The translations under genes and the position numbers were made by a program. The notes beneath the pieces were generated by a model. It did no database searches. It was given only the letters and a program-made list of their open reading frames with translations, and was not told the origin of the DNA. From assembly GCF_000377345.1 (NCBI RefSeq), contig NZ_KB898045.1, forward strand, positions 1 to 64,000: a stretch of DNA of 64,000 bases, read 5' to 3'. Of this stretch, positions 40,099-48,802 are shown piece by piece; the first letter of the stretch is position 1, and each line of letters starts with the position of its first letter. This stretch comes from Thioalkalivibrio sp. ALJ16 (lineage in GTDB: Bacteria > Pseudomonadota > Gammaproteobacteria > Ectothiorhodospirales > Ectothiorhodospiraceae).

Positions 40099-41259
40099 AT
40101 GGTCAGGCGATATTCGGGGCGGTTGCTGGCAGCCCCCCTGCTGGGCGGATTCCTGGTGGCCTGCGGGGGCGCGGTCGGCGTTGCCGCCGAGGAGTTCTCC
40201 ACCGCGAACGGTGAACTGCGGGGCGAGGTGCTGCACTCGGGACTGAATCACCCCTGGGCGATGGCCTTTCTGCCGGATGGCGGGGCGCTGATCAGCGAGC
40301 GGCCGGGGCAGTTGCGCTACTTCCCCGATGCGAAGGACTTCGACGGTCGGGGCGAGCTGGTGTCCGGTCTTCCGGACGACCTGGTTGCGAATAACCAGGG
40401 TGGGCTGCTGGATCTCGCGCTGCATCCGGACTACGCGGAGAACGGCTGGCTGTACTTCACCTACTCCGCGCGGGTGGAGGGCGGACAGACCACGCGGCTC
40501 GCCCGCGGGCAGTTCACGGACGGGGCACTGGAGGCGGTCGAGGTGCTGTTCTCGGCCGCGCCGGCGGCGCGGGGCGGGCGCCACTTCGGCTCGCGTATCG
40601 CGTTCGACGATCGGGGCCATGTCTACGTCAGCGTGGGTGATCGCGGCGATGATGACCGCGCCCAGCAGAAGGATGACCACGCCGGCAGCATCGTGCGCCT
40701 GCACGATGACGGCTCGGTGCCGGACGACAACCCGTTCGTGAACACGGACGGCGCGCACCCCGAGCTGTGGGTGATCGGTGTGCGCAACCCGCAGGGCATG
40801 GTGATCGATCCCGAGACCGGCACCTTCTGGCAGAACGAGCACGGCCCGCGTGGTGGCGACGAGGTCAACATCATCGAGCGCGGCCTGAACTATGGCTGGC
40901 CGGTGATCTCGCATGGTGGGGCGTACTCCGGTGGCCCGATCGGCACGGGCGAGTCGGAGAAGGAGGGCATGGAGTCCGCGATCCACTACTGGACACCGGC
41001 CATCGCCCCGTCCGGCATGGCGATCCTGCGCGACCCGGCCTTCGCCGACTGGGATGGTGATCTTCTGGTCGGCGGGCTCCGGGGCCAGACCCTGCGCAGG
41101 CTGACCTTCGAAGGCCGCGAGCTGGTCAACGAGGAAGACCTGCTGCCCGAGCTTCGCCGCCGTATTCGCGATGTGCGCGTGCACGACGGTGCGATATGGG
41201 TACTGACCGACCACAACCCGGGTGAGCTGATCCGACTGACCCCGACCGATCCCGGCTGA
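40099..41259 (+). CDS. PQQ-dependent sugar dehydrogenase family protein
   Basis: A 386-residue exported six-bladed propeller protein of the soluble glucose dehydrogenase (YliI/Gdh) type. An N-terminal signal peptide with a possible lipobox (FLVAC-G) is followed by GLNHPWAMAFLPDGGALISE, GLLDLALHPDYAENGWLYF, the RHFGSRIAFDDRGHVYVSVG active-site strand and GVRNPQGMVIDP. Family members oxidise aldose sugars with PQQ; E. coli YliI is one. No PQQ synthesis genes are visible. The ATG follows a GAGGAGG ribosome site. Confidence 0.87.
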   Translation: MVRRYSGRLLAAPLLGGFLVACGGAVGVAAEEFSTANGELRGEVLHSGLNHPWAMAFLPDGGALISERPGQLRYFPDAKDFDGRGELVSGLPDDLVANNQGGLLDLALHPDYAENGWLYFTYSARVEGGQTTRLARGQFTDGALEAVEVLFSAAPAARGGRHFGSRIAFDDRGHVYVSVGDRGDDDRAQQKDDHAGSIVRLHDDGSVPDDNPFVNTDGAHPELWVIGVRNPQGMVIDPETGTFWQNEHGPRGGDEVNIIERGLNYGWPVISHGGAYSGGPIGTGESEKEGMESAIHYWTPAIAPSGMAILRDPAFADWDGDLLVGGLRGQTLRRLTFEGRELVNEEDLLPELRRRIRDVRVHDGAIWVLTDHNPGELIRLTPTDPG

Positions 41260-41289
41260 CGAACCCCGTTTCCGGAAGGAGCCTTTGTG

Positions 41290-41931
41290 ATGTTTGCGTT
41301 TTCCGAACCGCGCATGCCCGCGCCCGAGGAGGCCCTGCCCGGGCGCGACGAGCCGCTGCCGGTCCCGCCGCGGCACATGGTACTGGGCACGCCGTTGGCG
41401 CCGCCCTATCCGGATGGCATGCAGGTACTGCATGTGGGCATGGGCTGTTTCTGGGGCGCGGAGCGGCTGTTCTGGCAGACCGATGGCGTGTATTCGACCA
41501 GTGTGGGCTATGGCGGTGGCTACACCCGCAACCCGACCTATCGGGAGGTCTGTTCCGGGCAGACCGGGCAGACCGGGCATACGGAGCTGGTGCGTATCGT
41601 GTTCGACCCGGCCCGGGTCCCGCTCGAGACGCTGCTGCGCGTGTTCTGGGAAGGGCACGACCCGACCCAGGGCATGCGCCAGGGCAATGATGTCGGCACG
41701 CAGTACCGCTCCGCGATCTATGTGGACTCGGCCGAGCAGCAGGCGGCCGCCGAGGTCAGCCGCGAGCGCTACCAGGCCGCGCTGGACGCCGCAGGGCGCG
41801 GCGCCATCACCACGGAGATCCGGCCACTGGACGCCTGGTACTTCGCTGAGGACTACCACCAGCAGTACCTCGCCCGCGTCCCGGACGGCTACTGCGGCCT
41901 TGGCGGCCTGTCCGTGCCCTATCCCGCCTGA
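41290..41931 (+). CDS. msrA: Peptide-methionine (S)-S-oxide reductase MsrA
   Basis: A 213-residue enzyme repairing methionine-S-sulfoxide. The catalytic motif GMGCFWGAE is followed by [23 protein letters not shown]-type sequence, [13 protein letters not shown] and QYRSAIYV. The C-terminus lacks the usual resolving-Cys pair apart from YCGLGG. A GTG at 41287 is an alternative start, just before the ATG used; AAGGAG lies about 9 bp upstream. The N-terminal 45 residues precede the catalytic core and have no signal peptide. Confidence 0.92.
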   Translation: MFAFSEPRMPAPEEALPGRDEPLPVPPRHMVLGTPLAPPYPDGMQVLHVGMGCFWGAERLFWQTDGVYSTSVGYGGGYTRNPTYREVCSGQTGQTGHTELVRIVFDPARVPLETLLRVFWEGHDPTQGMRQGNDVGTQYRSAIYVDSAEQQAAAEVSRERYQAALDAAGRGAITTEIRPLDAWYFAEDYHQQYLARVPDGYCGLGGLSVPYPA

Positions 41932-41960
41932 GTATCCGTCCGGCCAGGGTGGCCGTGGGG

Positions 41961-42118
41961 CTAAAAAGGCGATTCACAGGAAGACGTGAAGAGTGGAAGA
42001 CAGATCCTGTTGACCGCGACAAGCCACCGTCCACGTTGTGTGTAGTGCGATAAACGCTGCCTCAGCTCGTCACCCAAAAAAACCCTCCCATCTTCCAAAC
42101 TTCCTGTGAATCGCTTAG
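41961..42118. repeat. Palindrome-ended repeat, family B copy 2
   Basis: The 158-bp segment begins CTAA and ends TTAG. The inner arms GCGATTCACAGGAAG (41969-41983) and its exact reverse complement (42100-42114) flank a non-coding core with a poly-A run. The arms extend into GAAGACGTGAAGAGTGGAAG, which matches repeat copy 1 at 11429. It lies in the gap between msrA and the GATase gene, and could act as a bidirectional transcript end. Confidence 0.65.
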
Positions 42119-42149
42119 GGCCTGCCTTGCTCATCCACTCCGTGATGGA

Positions 42150-42971
42150 TCAGGGTTTCGTGGAGGCGTGTACGAGTGCGTGGAACAGGCGCTGATGGCG
42201 GTGCTTTTGCGGCAGGTATTCGGGGTGCCACTGCACGCCCACGCACCAGCCGTGCTCGGCCTCGATCGCCTGCACCACCCCGGATCCCTCGTGCGCGGCC
42301 ACCCGCAAGCCGCGACCGAGGGTGTCCACGGCCTGGTTGTGCAGGGCGTTTACGTGCAGTGGTGTGTCGCCAAGGATGTCCGCCAGGTGGCTGCGTGGTT
42401 CCAGTGTGACCGGTTTCACCGGCAGCAGGCTGCGGGCCTGGGGCGTTTCCACGTAGAAGTCGGTCAGGTCGCGCTGCAGCGTACCGCCGCAGACCACGTT
42501 GACCAGCTGCATGCCGCGACAGATGCCGAGGATGGGGCAGTGGTCGTCCAGGGCGCGGTGGATCAGGGCCTTTTCCAGCCGGTCGCGGTCGATATCGAGC
42601 ACGCCCCCGTGCGACTGGAACAGCCGCCGCAGCAGCCACAGCGCCGGGTAGAACAGGTAGCCAATCAGGCGCTGGGAGAGGCGGCGTTCGGCCGCGCGGA
42701 TGGCATCGGCATCCGGCCCCTCGGGCAGCGTCTCGCCGTAGAGTTCCGGGTCGACGTCGGCGCCGCCGCCGATGATCAGCCCATCGAAGTGGCAGTGGCT
42801 GCGGGGCTTGCCCGGGCGCAGTCGCAAGGGCCGCCCGCCGGCGCGCCAGACGGCCAGGGCCGTAAACAGCCAGGCGGGGCCGCCGCCGTGGTCCGGCCCG
42901 GTGATGGCGATCACTGGGCGCCGGGGCGGCGGCGTCAGCGGGTCCGCGCTGGCGTGTTCAGAACCACTCAC
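42150..42971 (-). CDS. Class I glutamine amidotransferase-like hydrolase (gamma-glutamyl-GABA hydrolase family)
   Basis: A 273-residue protein. GLIIGGGADVDPELYG, PILGICRGMQLVNVVCGGTL (catalytic Cys) and GVQWHPEYLPQ (catalytic His-Glu) place it in the PuuD/gamma-glutamyl hydrolase group, which cleaves gamma-glutamyl amide bonds. An insert between about residues 75-110 contains a hydrophobic stretch (LIGYLFYPALWLLRRLF) unusual for PuuD. It starts inside the end of the amidoligase gene (14-bp overlap), so the pair is coupled; the amidoligase presumably makes an amide that this enzyme trims or recycles. No polyamine catabolism genes flank it. Confidence 0.85.
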   Translation of the reverse strand: MSGSEHASADPLTPPPRRPVIAITGPDHGGGPAWLFTALAVWRAGGRPLRLRPGKPRSHCHFDGLIIGGGADVDPELYGETLPEGPDADAIRAAERRLSQRLIGYLFYPALWLLRRLFQSHGGVLDIDRDRLEKALIHRALDDHCPILGICRGMQLVNVVCGGTLQRDLTDFYVETPQARSLLPVKPVTLEPRSHLADILGDTPLHVNALHNQAVDTLGRGLRVAAHEGSGVVQAIEAEHGWCVGVQWHPEYLPQKHRHQRLFHALVHASTKP

Positions 42972-43950
42972 GGATGCGCTGGCTCCAGTCGTCTGCCCAG
43001 CGGCCCAGGGCCTGCCCGGGACGTTCGAGATATTCCCGGGTCAGCCGGTCCAGGCGTTCCGGGTTGGCCGCAAGTCGCTCGACCTCCACCCAGCCATTGA
43101 AGGGTCGGGCCAGACTCCAGTCGGGGTCGTCGATTTCGCAGTTGGGCAGGCGGTAATGGAACGCCGGGCGGGGCTTGATCAGTTCGTGTTCCACCGGCGC
43201 TGCGGCTACTCGGTCCGGGTCCAGGTGGGCGAACAGCGGCAGCAGGTCCAGCGGGCGGTTGCGGGTCGGGCTGTGTTCCAGGTAGGCGTCGATCAGCGCG
43301 GCCTGGTCGGGCTGGAAATCCGGGTCCAGCATGGCGCGCACGAAGGTCCCGGGAAAGGCCCGGATGTACGGCGACAGCCGGCGTGCCAGGTTGATGGCGC
43401 CGGCCGCGGTCAGGGCCTCGTACAGCAGCAGGAAGGCCCGCAGCACGGCCAGAATCCAGCGCGCATCGGTGCGGTGGATCTCGATGTTCAGCTGCAGTCC
43501 GAAGGCGTAGAGCAGGGAGGTCTCCGTGCCCTGGGCACCGGCCTGCTGCAACTGAGCGCGTACCCGGTCCAGCCGCGGCAGCATCGCGGCGGGGATGGGC
43601 GGGGCGACGATCTCGTGGGGTACCAGGTGGCCGGCGGCATCGGCCAGCCAGCGGTCCAGCGCGGCCTCGTCGGAGTCGTCCAGCTCGATCCCGAGTCGCC
43701 GCAGGTGTTCGCGATAGGCGCGATCCTTCAGTACCCGGGCATCCAGTTCCAGCTGGAAGTCCCCCACTTCGGAATCCTGCACCTGTGCCACGAAGGCATT
43801 GTCGTGCTGGATGTGTCCGCCGAACTCCTCCTGCACCGCGGCGGCCATGGTCTCGAGTGAAACGCCGGCCATCTCGATCTCGACGCCGATACGGCGGGGC
43901 TGGCCGTCGGGGGCTTCGTTCCAGGGCAATTCGTGAAAGGGCTCGCTCAT
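42958..43950 (-). CDS. Putative amidoligase
   Basis: A 330-residue soluble protein of the putative amidoligase family, part of the carboxylate-amine-ligase/glutamine-synthetase-like fold. The opening RRIGVEIEMAGVSLETMAAA (IGVEIE is a metal/ATP strand), the segment VGDFQLELDARVLKD, HEIVAPPIPAAMLPRL and GLQLNIEIHRTDARWILAVLRAFLLL carry the conserved acidic and His residues. Such enzymes are predicted to form amide bonds using ATP; the substrate is unknown. It overlaps the class I amidotransferase by 14 bp, a pairing predicted for small peptide or amino-sugar modification. No other biosynthetic genes are beside it. Confidence 0.8.
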   Translation of the reverse strand: MSEPFHELPWNEAPDGQPRRIGVEIEMAGVSLETMAAAVQEEFGGHIQHDNAFVAQVQDSEVGDFQLELDARVLKDRAYREHLRRLGIELDDSDEAALDRWLADAAGHLVPHEIVAPPIPAAMLPRLDRVRAQLQQAGAQGTETSLLYAFGLQLNIEIHRTDARWILAVLRAFLLLYEALTAAGAINLARRLSPYIRAFPGTFVRAMLDPDFQPDQAALIDAYLEHSPTRNRPLDLLPLFAHLDPDRVAAAPVEHELIKPRPAFHYRLPNCEIDDPDWSLARPFNGWVEVERLAANPERLDRLTREYLERPGQALGRWADDWSQRIREWF

Positions 43951-44061
43951 GTCGCCGCCTGTCGGAATGTGGTGCCCATGATAACGGTTCGGTATCGCGG
44001 TCGCGCCTCAGGTAGGATTGGCGCGCCTGGCAAATACCGCCCCGCTGTGGAAGAACGGACC

Positions 44062-44424
44062 ATGGATCGAATCTATCTCAAGGATCTGCGCATTGATGCC
44101 GTGGTCGGCGTCTATGACTGGGAACAGCGCCAGCAGCGCCCGCTGCGCTTCGACATCGAGCTGGCCACCGATACGCGGGTGGCCGCGCACTCCGGCGAGA
44201 TCACCGACACCGTGGACTACGAGGCTGTGGCGAATACGGTACGCGCCATCGTCACGCGCGAGCCCCACACGCTGCTCGAATCCCTCGCCGAGGAGATCGC
44301 CGAGACCCTGATGACCGCGTTCCGCACCCCGTGGGTGCGCATCGATCTGGGCAAGCCGGGGGCGGTCGCGGGTGTCGCCGAGGTCGGTATCCGGATTGAA
44401 CGCGGGGTTCACCCGGGTGGCTGA
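44062..44424 (+). CDS. folB: Dihydroneopterin aldolase
   Basis: A 120-residue folate enzyme converting dihydroneopterin to 6-hydroxymethyl-dihydropterin. MDRIYLKDLRIDAVVGVYDWEQ is the usual start (catalytic Glu in DWEQ... region), TDTVDYEAVANTVRAIV holds the Tyr/Glu site and LLESLAEEIAETLM is typical. The chosen Met follows GAACGGACC. An intrinsic terminator 30 bp downstream isolates it from torF. Confidence 0.92.
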   Translation: MDRIYLKDLRIDAVVGVYDWEQRQQRPLRFDIELATDTRVAAHSGEITDTVDYEAVANTVRAIVTREPHTLLESLAEEIAETLMTAFRTPWVRIDLGKPGAVAGVAEVGIRIERGVHPGG

Positions 44425-44453
44425 GTCGCCAGCACACAACCTGCATCCCTGAA

Positions 44454-44475
44454 GCCGGCCTGTGCCGGCTTTTTT
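44454..44475 (+). terminator. Intrinsic terminator after folB
   Basis: AGCCGGC-CTGT-GCCGGCT stem (six GC pairs) is followed directly by a run of six T. It is positioned 30 bp past the folB stop and 12 bp before the NtrC-type sites of the next operon. Confidence 0.9.
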
Positions 44476-44486
44476 GTATCTGTTTG

Positions 44487-44533
44487 GCACCCTTCTGGTG
44501 CGTGTGCACTTTTAGTGCGCACTGCATTGGTGC
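44487..44533 (+). promoter_or_regulatory. Two NtrC-type enhancer sites
   Basis: Site 1 at 44487-44501 is GCAC-CCTTCTG-GTGC; site 2 at 44519-44533 is GCAC-TGCATTG-GTGC. Both match the NtrC consensus GCAC-N7-GTGC. Their centres are 32 bp apart, about three helical turns, as at E. coli glnA, which suits cooperative binding of two NtrC dimers. They lie about 98 and 130 bp before the predicted transcription start of the sigma-54 promoter. Confidence 0.8.
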
Positions 44534-44597
44534 GCGCCCCCGTGGTTTTACCGCAACAGGTGTTGCGAGTACCCGATTTCTCCCGCGTTTCTACATG

Positions 44598-44613
44598 TGG
44601 CACGCCCCATGCA
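44598..44613 (+). promoter_or_regulatory. Sigma-54 promoter of torF-glnK-amtB
   Basis: TGGCAC-GCCCC-ATGCA fits the -24/-12 consensus TGGCAC-N5-TTGCA with a single change. The invariant GG (44599-44600) and GC (44611-44612) are exactly 10 bp apart. Start of transcription is expected near 44624, 45 bp before the torF ATG. Paired with the NtrC sites upstream, it makes the operon a clear candidate for activation under nitrogen limitation. Confidence 0.85.
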
Positions 44614-44668
44614 AGGACCGGGTGTCGACTACGCGACACTTGATTGAACAATCCGGGAGAAGACCAAC

Positions 44669-45382
44669 ATGAAGAAGTTCACCCGCTCCGCACTGGCTGC
44701 CGCCGTCCTCACCGTGGGTTCCACGGGTGGCGTTGCCTTTACCTCCACCGCCGCCGCGGAACTGTCCGTGAACATTGGCGCGGTCTCCAATTATTACTTC
44801 CGCGGTTTTTCCGAAACCGACGGCGGTGCGGCCATCCAGGGCGGCATCGATTTTGAACATGAATCCGGCTTCTACGTAGGCACCTGGGCGTCCAATGTCG
44901 ATTTCGGCGATGACACCAGCTACGAGCTCGATCTCTACCTGGGTTTTGCCGATGAATTCGACAGTGGCTTTGGCTACGACGTCGGTTACATCTACTACGC
45001 CTACCCCGATGCTCGTGATGACACCGGCTCCCTGAGCGCCGACTTCGGCGAGATCTACGGTGAAGTCAGCTTTGACACCGGTGTGGTCGGTCTCTACGGC
45101 GGTATGGCCTACGTCGTCAACGACAGCGATGATTCCGCTCTCGAAGATGACGATATGTACTTCTACGCCGGTCTGGATATCCCGTTCATGGATGTCTACA
45201 GCGCCGGGTTCATGGTCGGCCGCACGAAGTTCGACGACTCCAGCCTGGATAACTACACCCATTACACCGCAAGCCTGACCCGTGACGCGGGCGACTGGGG
45301 CGAGTTCAGCTTCAACCTCGAATACGTCGATGAGTCCGACGAGGACCTGGGTGCCTGGGTGGGCTGGTCCAAGACGTTCTAA
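44669..45382 (+). CDS. TorF-family putative porin
   Basis: A 237-residue outer-membrane protein. The signal peptide (about 1-30, ending AAAA-ELS) is followed by LSVNIGAVSNYYFRGFSETD, the hallmark of TorF porins, and alternating Tyr/Phe-rich beta strands; it ends in Phe. Asp/Glu residues are abundant (pI low), as in halophiles. The function of TorF porins is not well known; here it is first in an operon with glnK and amtB under NtrC/sigma-54 control, suggesting a role in letting ammonium or another nitrogen source through the outer membrane. A ribosome site, GGGAGAAG, precedes the ATG. Confidence 0.88.
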   Translation: MKKFTRSALAAAVLTVGSTGGVAFTSTAAAELSVNIGAVSNYYFRGFSETDGGAAIQGGIDFEHESGFYVGTWASNVDFGDDTSYELDLYLGFADEFDSGFGYDVGYIYYAYPDARDDTGSLSADFGEIYGEVSFDTGVVGLYGGMAYVVNDSDDSALEDDDMYFYAGLDIPFMDVYSAGFMVGRTKFDDSSLDNYTHYTASLTRDAGDWGEFSFNLEYVDESDEDLGAWVGWSKTF

Positions 45383-45407
45383 TCCCTGCTCTACCTCTTA
45401 ACGCTAA

Positions 45408-45788
<381 letters not shown>

Positions 45789-45823
45789 GGCCTCCGTCTT
45801 CCATCGAATGAGGAATTTCAATC

Positions 45824-47077
45824 ATGGAAATTGAACAGCAAGTTGTCGAACTCGCCTACGCAATGGACACCTTTTACTTTCTGGTGGCCGGCGCGCTGGT
45901 GATGTGGATGGCCGCGGGCTTCACGATGCTCGAGGCCGGTATGGTCCGCAGCAAGAGCGTGGCCGAAATTGCGACCAAGAATATCGCGCTCTACTCGATC
46001 GCGAGCATTATGTACATGCTGATTGGCTACAACATCATGTACGGCGACGGCCTGAGCTCGGTGATCCCGAGCATCGGCTTCCTGATCACCGGCGACAACG
46101 CCGTGGGTGACGTGCTGGGTAGCGATGGCGACATCTACTACTCCGATCGTGCCGACTTCTTCTTCCAGGTCGTGTTCGTGGCTACCGCGATGTCCATCGT
46201 CTCGGGTGCCGTGGCCGAGCGGATGAAGCTGTGGGCCTTCCTTGCCTTTGCGGTCGTGCTGACCGGCTTCATCTACCCGATCCAGGGCTTCTGGAGCTGG
46301 GGCGAAGGCTTCCTCGACCAGATCGGCTACCTCGACTACGCGGGTTCCGGCATTGTCCACTTCACGGGCGCCGCTGCTGCGCTGGCCGGTGTGCTGCTCC
46401 TCGGGGCGCGTAAAGGCAAGTACGGCAAGGATGGTCAGATCAACGCGATCCCGGGCTCCAGCATGCCGCTGGCCACCCTGGGTGTGCTGATCCTCTGGCT
46501 GGGCTGGTTCGGCTTTAACGGTGGCTCCGAACTGAAGGTCTCGGATGTCGAATCCGCCAATGCCGTGGCCGCCGTGTTCGCCAACACCAACCTGGCCGCG
46601 GCCGGTGGTGTGGTGGCTGCCCTGATCACCACCCGTCTGGTGTTCGGCAAGGCCGACCTGACCATGGCGCTGAACGGCGCGGTCGCGGGCCTTGTGTCCA
46701 TCACCGCCGAGCCGCTGATGCCCAGCCCGTTCCTGGCCGTCATCATCGGTGCCGTCGGTGGCGTGATCGTGGTGTTCTCGATCGTCGCGCTGGACAAGCT
46801 GAAGATCGACGATCCGGTTGGTGCGATCTCCGCGCACGGTACCGCCGGTATCTGGGGTGTCTTCGCGGTGCTGCTGTCCAACCCGGATGCGACCTTCGTC
46901 GCTCAGCTGCTGGGTCTGCTGTCCATCTTCGTGTTCGTCTTCGTGGCCTCGCTGATCGTCTGGGCCATCCTGAAGGCGGTGATGGGTATCCGCCTGAGCG
47001 AAGAGGACGAGGATATCGGTGCCGATATCGCCGAGTGCGGTCTCGAGGCCTATCCGGAGTTCACCGGGAAGCAATAA
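45824..47077 (+). CDS. amtB: Ammonium transporter AmtB
   Basis: A 417-residue transporter with 11 predicted helices. Typical motifs are DTFYFLVAGALVMWMAAGFTMLEAGMVR at the start (residues 15-42), DYAGSGIVHFTGAAAALAGVLLLG (first pore His at HF), GWFGFNGGSE and HGTAGIWGVFAV (second His-Gly). The C-terminal tail (SEEDEDIGADIAECGLEAYPEF) is the GlnK-binding region. Trimeric AmtB imports ammonium and is blocked by GlnK. It has no cleavable signal peptide, as in some Amt proteins. Confidence 0.95.
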   Translation: MEIEQQVVELAYAMDTFYFLVAGALVMWMAAGFTMLEAGMVRSKSVAEIATKNIALYSIASIMYMLIGYNIMYGDGLSSVIPSIGFLITGDNAVGDVLGSDGDIYYSDRADFFFQVVFVATAMSIVSGAVAERMKLWAFLAFAVVLTGFIYPIQGFWSWGEGFLDQIGYLDYAGSGIVHFTGAAAALAGVLLLGARKGKYGKDGQINAIPGSSMPLATLGVLILWLGWFGFNGGSELKVSDVESANAVAAVFANTNLAAAGGVVAALITTRLVFGKADLTMALNGAVAGLVSITAEPLMPSPFLAVIIGAVGGVIVVFSIVALDKLKIDDPVGAISAHGTAGIWGVFAVLLSNPDATFVAQLLGLLSIFVFVFVASLIVWAILKAVMGIRLSEEDEDIGADIAECGLEAYPEFTGKQ

Positions 47078-47188
47078 TCCCCGGTTAACCTGACGCGGGT
47101 TCGGTCCGGTGCGGCCGGATCGAACCCCGAACAAGTCTCCTCCGAAGCCGACAAGACAGTCTCCCAGGACTAGAGGATGTTGGCATTT

Positions 47189-47215
47189 GGGCGCCCCCCC
47201 GGGGCGCCCTTTTTT
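47189..47215 (+). terminator. Intrinsic terminator after amtB
   Basis: GGGCGCCCC (47189-47197) pairs with GGGGCGCCC (47201-47209) across a 3-base loop and is followed by six T. It lies 112 bp past the amtB stop and separates it from fetA. Confidence 0.9.
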
Positions 47216-47305
47216 ATGTGGCGCCTGCGCGCGCCGATCCGGTTTTTCCGGCCGCCGCGCACCCATCGGTTAGGATTCCCTGATCGCCGGACCGGAAATG
47301 CCCGC

Positions 47306-47926
47306 ATGGACCCCCTTCTCGACGTACAGCAACTCAAGACCGCCCACCTGGGCCCGCTGGATCTGCGGCTTCAGCCAGGTGAGCTGGCACAGGTCACCGG
47401 TGCATCCGGCGCCGGCAAGTCCCTGCTGCTGCGCGCGCTGGCGGATCTGGATCCGAACACCGGCTCGGTCCGCCTGGCCGGCGTGCCGCGCGAATCGATG
47501 CCCCCGGTCCAGTGGCGCTGCCAGGTGGCCTATGTGCCAGCCGAGACGGCCTGGTGGGGCGAGCGCGTCGACGAGCACCTGCCCGGCGAATTCTCGCGCG
47601 ATACGGCGCTGCATCTGCTGGAGCAGGTCGCCCTCCCGGAAGATGCCCTGCACTGGGAGGTCGAACGCCTGTCCAGTGGCGAAAAGCAGCGTCTGGGGTT
47701 GCTGCGGGCGCTGTTGAACCAGCCGCGTGTCCTCCTGCTCGATGAGCCCACCGCCAACCTTGATCTCGACAACACCCGACGGATCGAGCGGGCCGTGCGG
47801 AGCTATCTGGCCGAGCAGGACGCCGCGGCCCTCTGGGTCAGCCACGACACCCTGCAGCGCCAGCGTCTGGGCGGACGCATCCTGACCATCCGCGAAGGAC
47901 TGCTGGAGGCGCCGGCATGGACCTGA
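47306..47926 (+). CDS. fetA: ABC transporter ATP-binding protein FetA-like
   Basis: A 206-residue ABC ATPase. Walker A is TGASGAGKS, signature LSSGEKQR, Walker B VLLLDEPTANLD and switch His in WVSHDT. It is short, as FetA (YbbL, 225 residues). With fetB it exports iron or a related metal; family evidence comes from E. coli FetAB. The ATG of MDPLLDVQQLK is chosen; an upstream open stretch overlaps the terminator and is not used. Its end overlaps fetB by ten bases. Confidence 0.85.
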   Translation: MDPLLDVQQLKTAHLGPLDLRLQPGELAQVTGASGAGKSLLLRALADLDPNTGSVRLAGVPRESMPPVQWRCQVAYVPAETAWWGERVDEHLPGEFSRDTALHLLEQVALPEDALHWEVERLSSGEKQRLGLLRALLNQPRVLLLDEPTANLDLDNTRRIERAVRSYLAEQDAAALWVSHDTLQRQRLGGRILTIREGLLEAPAWT

Positions 47927-48723
47927 TCTCGCTCTCCGCGGTCGACCTCGCCCTCGCCGCGCTGCTGGTGATTGCGCTGGCCGGGGTCACGGTATGGGCA
48001 CGGATGGGGCTGGGGCGCAGCCTGGTGATCGCCGGGGTGCGTACCGTGATCCAGCTGCTGCTGGTCGGCCTGATCCTGCAGACGCTGTTCGACCATGCGC
48101 AGCTGGGCTGGGTCGCCTTGATGGCTGTGGTGATGCTGGCGGTCGCCGGTTACGAGGTGATGGCGCGCCAGCAGCGCCGCTTCGTCGGCCTGTGGGGCTA
48201 CGGGATCGGCACTGCCACCATGTTCATCTCCGCCTTCGCGGTCACGGTGCTGGCGCTGACCACCATGGTCGGGCCCACCCCCTGGTGGGAGCCGCAGTAC
48301 GCGATCCCGCTACTGGGCATGCTGCTCGGCAACACCATGACCGGCATCGCGCTGGGGCTGGACCGCCTGACCCAGACCGTCTGGCGCGAGCGGCGCACCA
48401 TCGAGGGACGGCTGGCGATGGGGGCCTCGTGGAGCGAGGCGGTCACGACCATGCGCCGCGAGGCGGCGCGCTCCGGCCTGATGCCGACCATCAACGCCAT
48501 GGCCGCCGCCGGCATCGTCAGCCTGCCGGGCATGATGACCGGTCAGATCCTGGCCGGCGCCCCGCCAGTGGAGGCCGTGAAGTACCAGATCCTGATCATG
48601 TTCCTGATCACCGCCGGTACCGGCTTCGGCACCCTGGGCGCGGTCTGGTTTGCTTCCCGCCGCCTGTTCGACACCCGCGAGCGCCTGCGCCTCGACCGCC
48701 TCAAGGCCGGCCGCCACACCTAG
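47917..48723 (+). CDS. fetB: ABC transporter permease FetB-like (UPF0014 family)
   Basis: A 268-residue permease with seven hydrophobic segments, starting LSAVDLALAALLVIALAGVTV. GVRTVIQLLLVGLIL, LLGMLLGNTMTGIALGLDRL and MPTINAMAAAGIVSLPGMMTGQILAGA are the family markers. It forms the iron-export ABC transporter with FetA and helps against oxidative stress in E. coli. Overlap with fetA shows translational coupling. Confidence 0.88.
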   Translation: MDLISLSAVDLALAALLVIALAGVTVWARMGLGRSLVIAGVRTVIQLLLVGLILQTLFDHAQLGWVALMAVVMLAVAGYEVMARQQRRFVGLWGYGIGTATMFISAFAVTVLALTTMVGPTPWWEPQYAIPLLGMLLGNTMTGIALGLDRLTQTVWRERRTIEGRLAMGASWSEAVTTMRREAARSGLMPTINAMAAAGIVSLPGMMTGQILAGAPPVEAVKYQILIMFLITAGTGFGTLGAVWFASRRLFDTRERLRLDRLKAGRHT

Positions 48724-48749
48724 GGAGACGTAGCCGGGCACCCATGCCC

Positions 48750-48782
48750 CGTAGGATGCGCTGAGCGCTGCCAACCGCATCG
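48750..48782. repeat. Fragment of a dispersed GTAGGATGCG-type repeat
   Basis: CGTAGGATGCGCTGAGCGCT...CCAACCGCATCGG resembles an interspersed repeat common in proteobacteria. It lies in the 79-bp gap between fetB and the convergent toxin gene, 27 bp beyond a CTAGGGAGACG 11-mer (48720-48730) that equals the end of MITE family A. Confidence 0.45.
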
Positions 48783-48802
48783 GCCAGACACACGTGCGGG
48801 CG

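Noticed and set aside
42001-42090. Small gene within repeat B copy 2
   Set aside because: Short, stop-rich in all frames and with a poly-A run; the inverted arms suggest a non-coding repeat.
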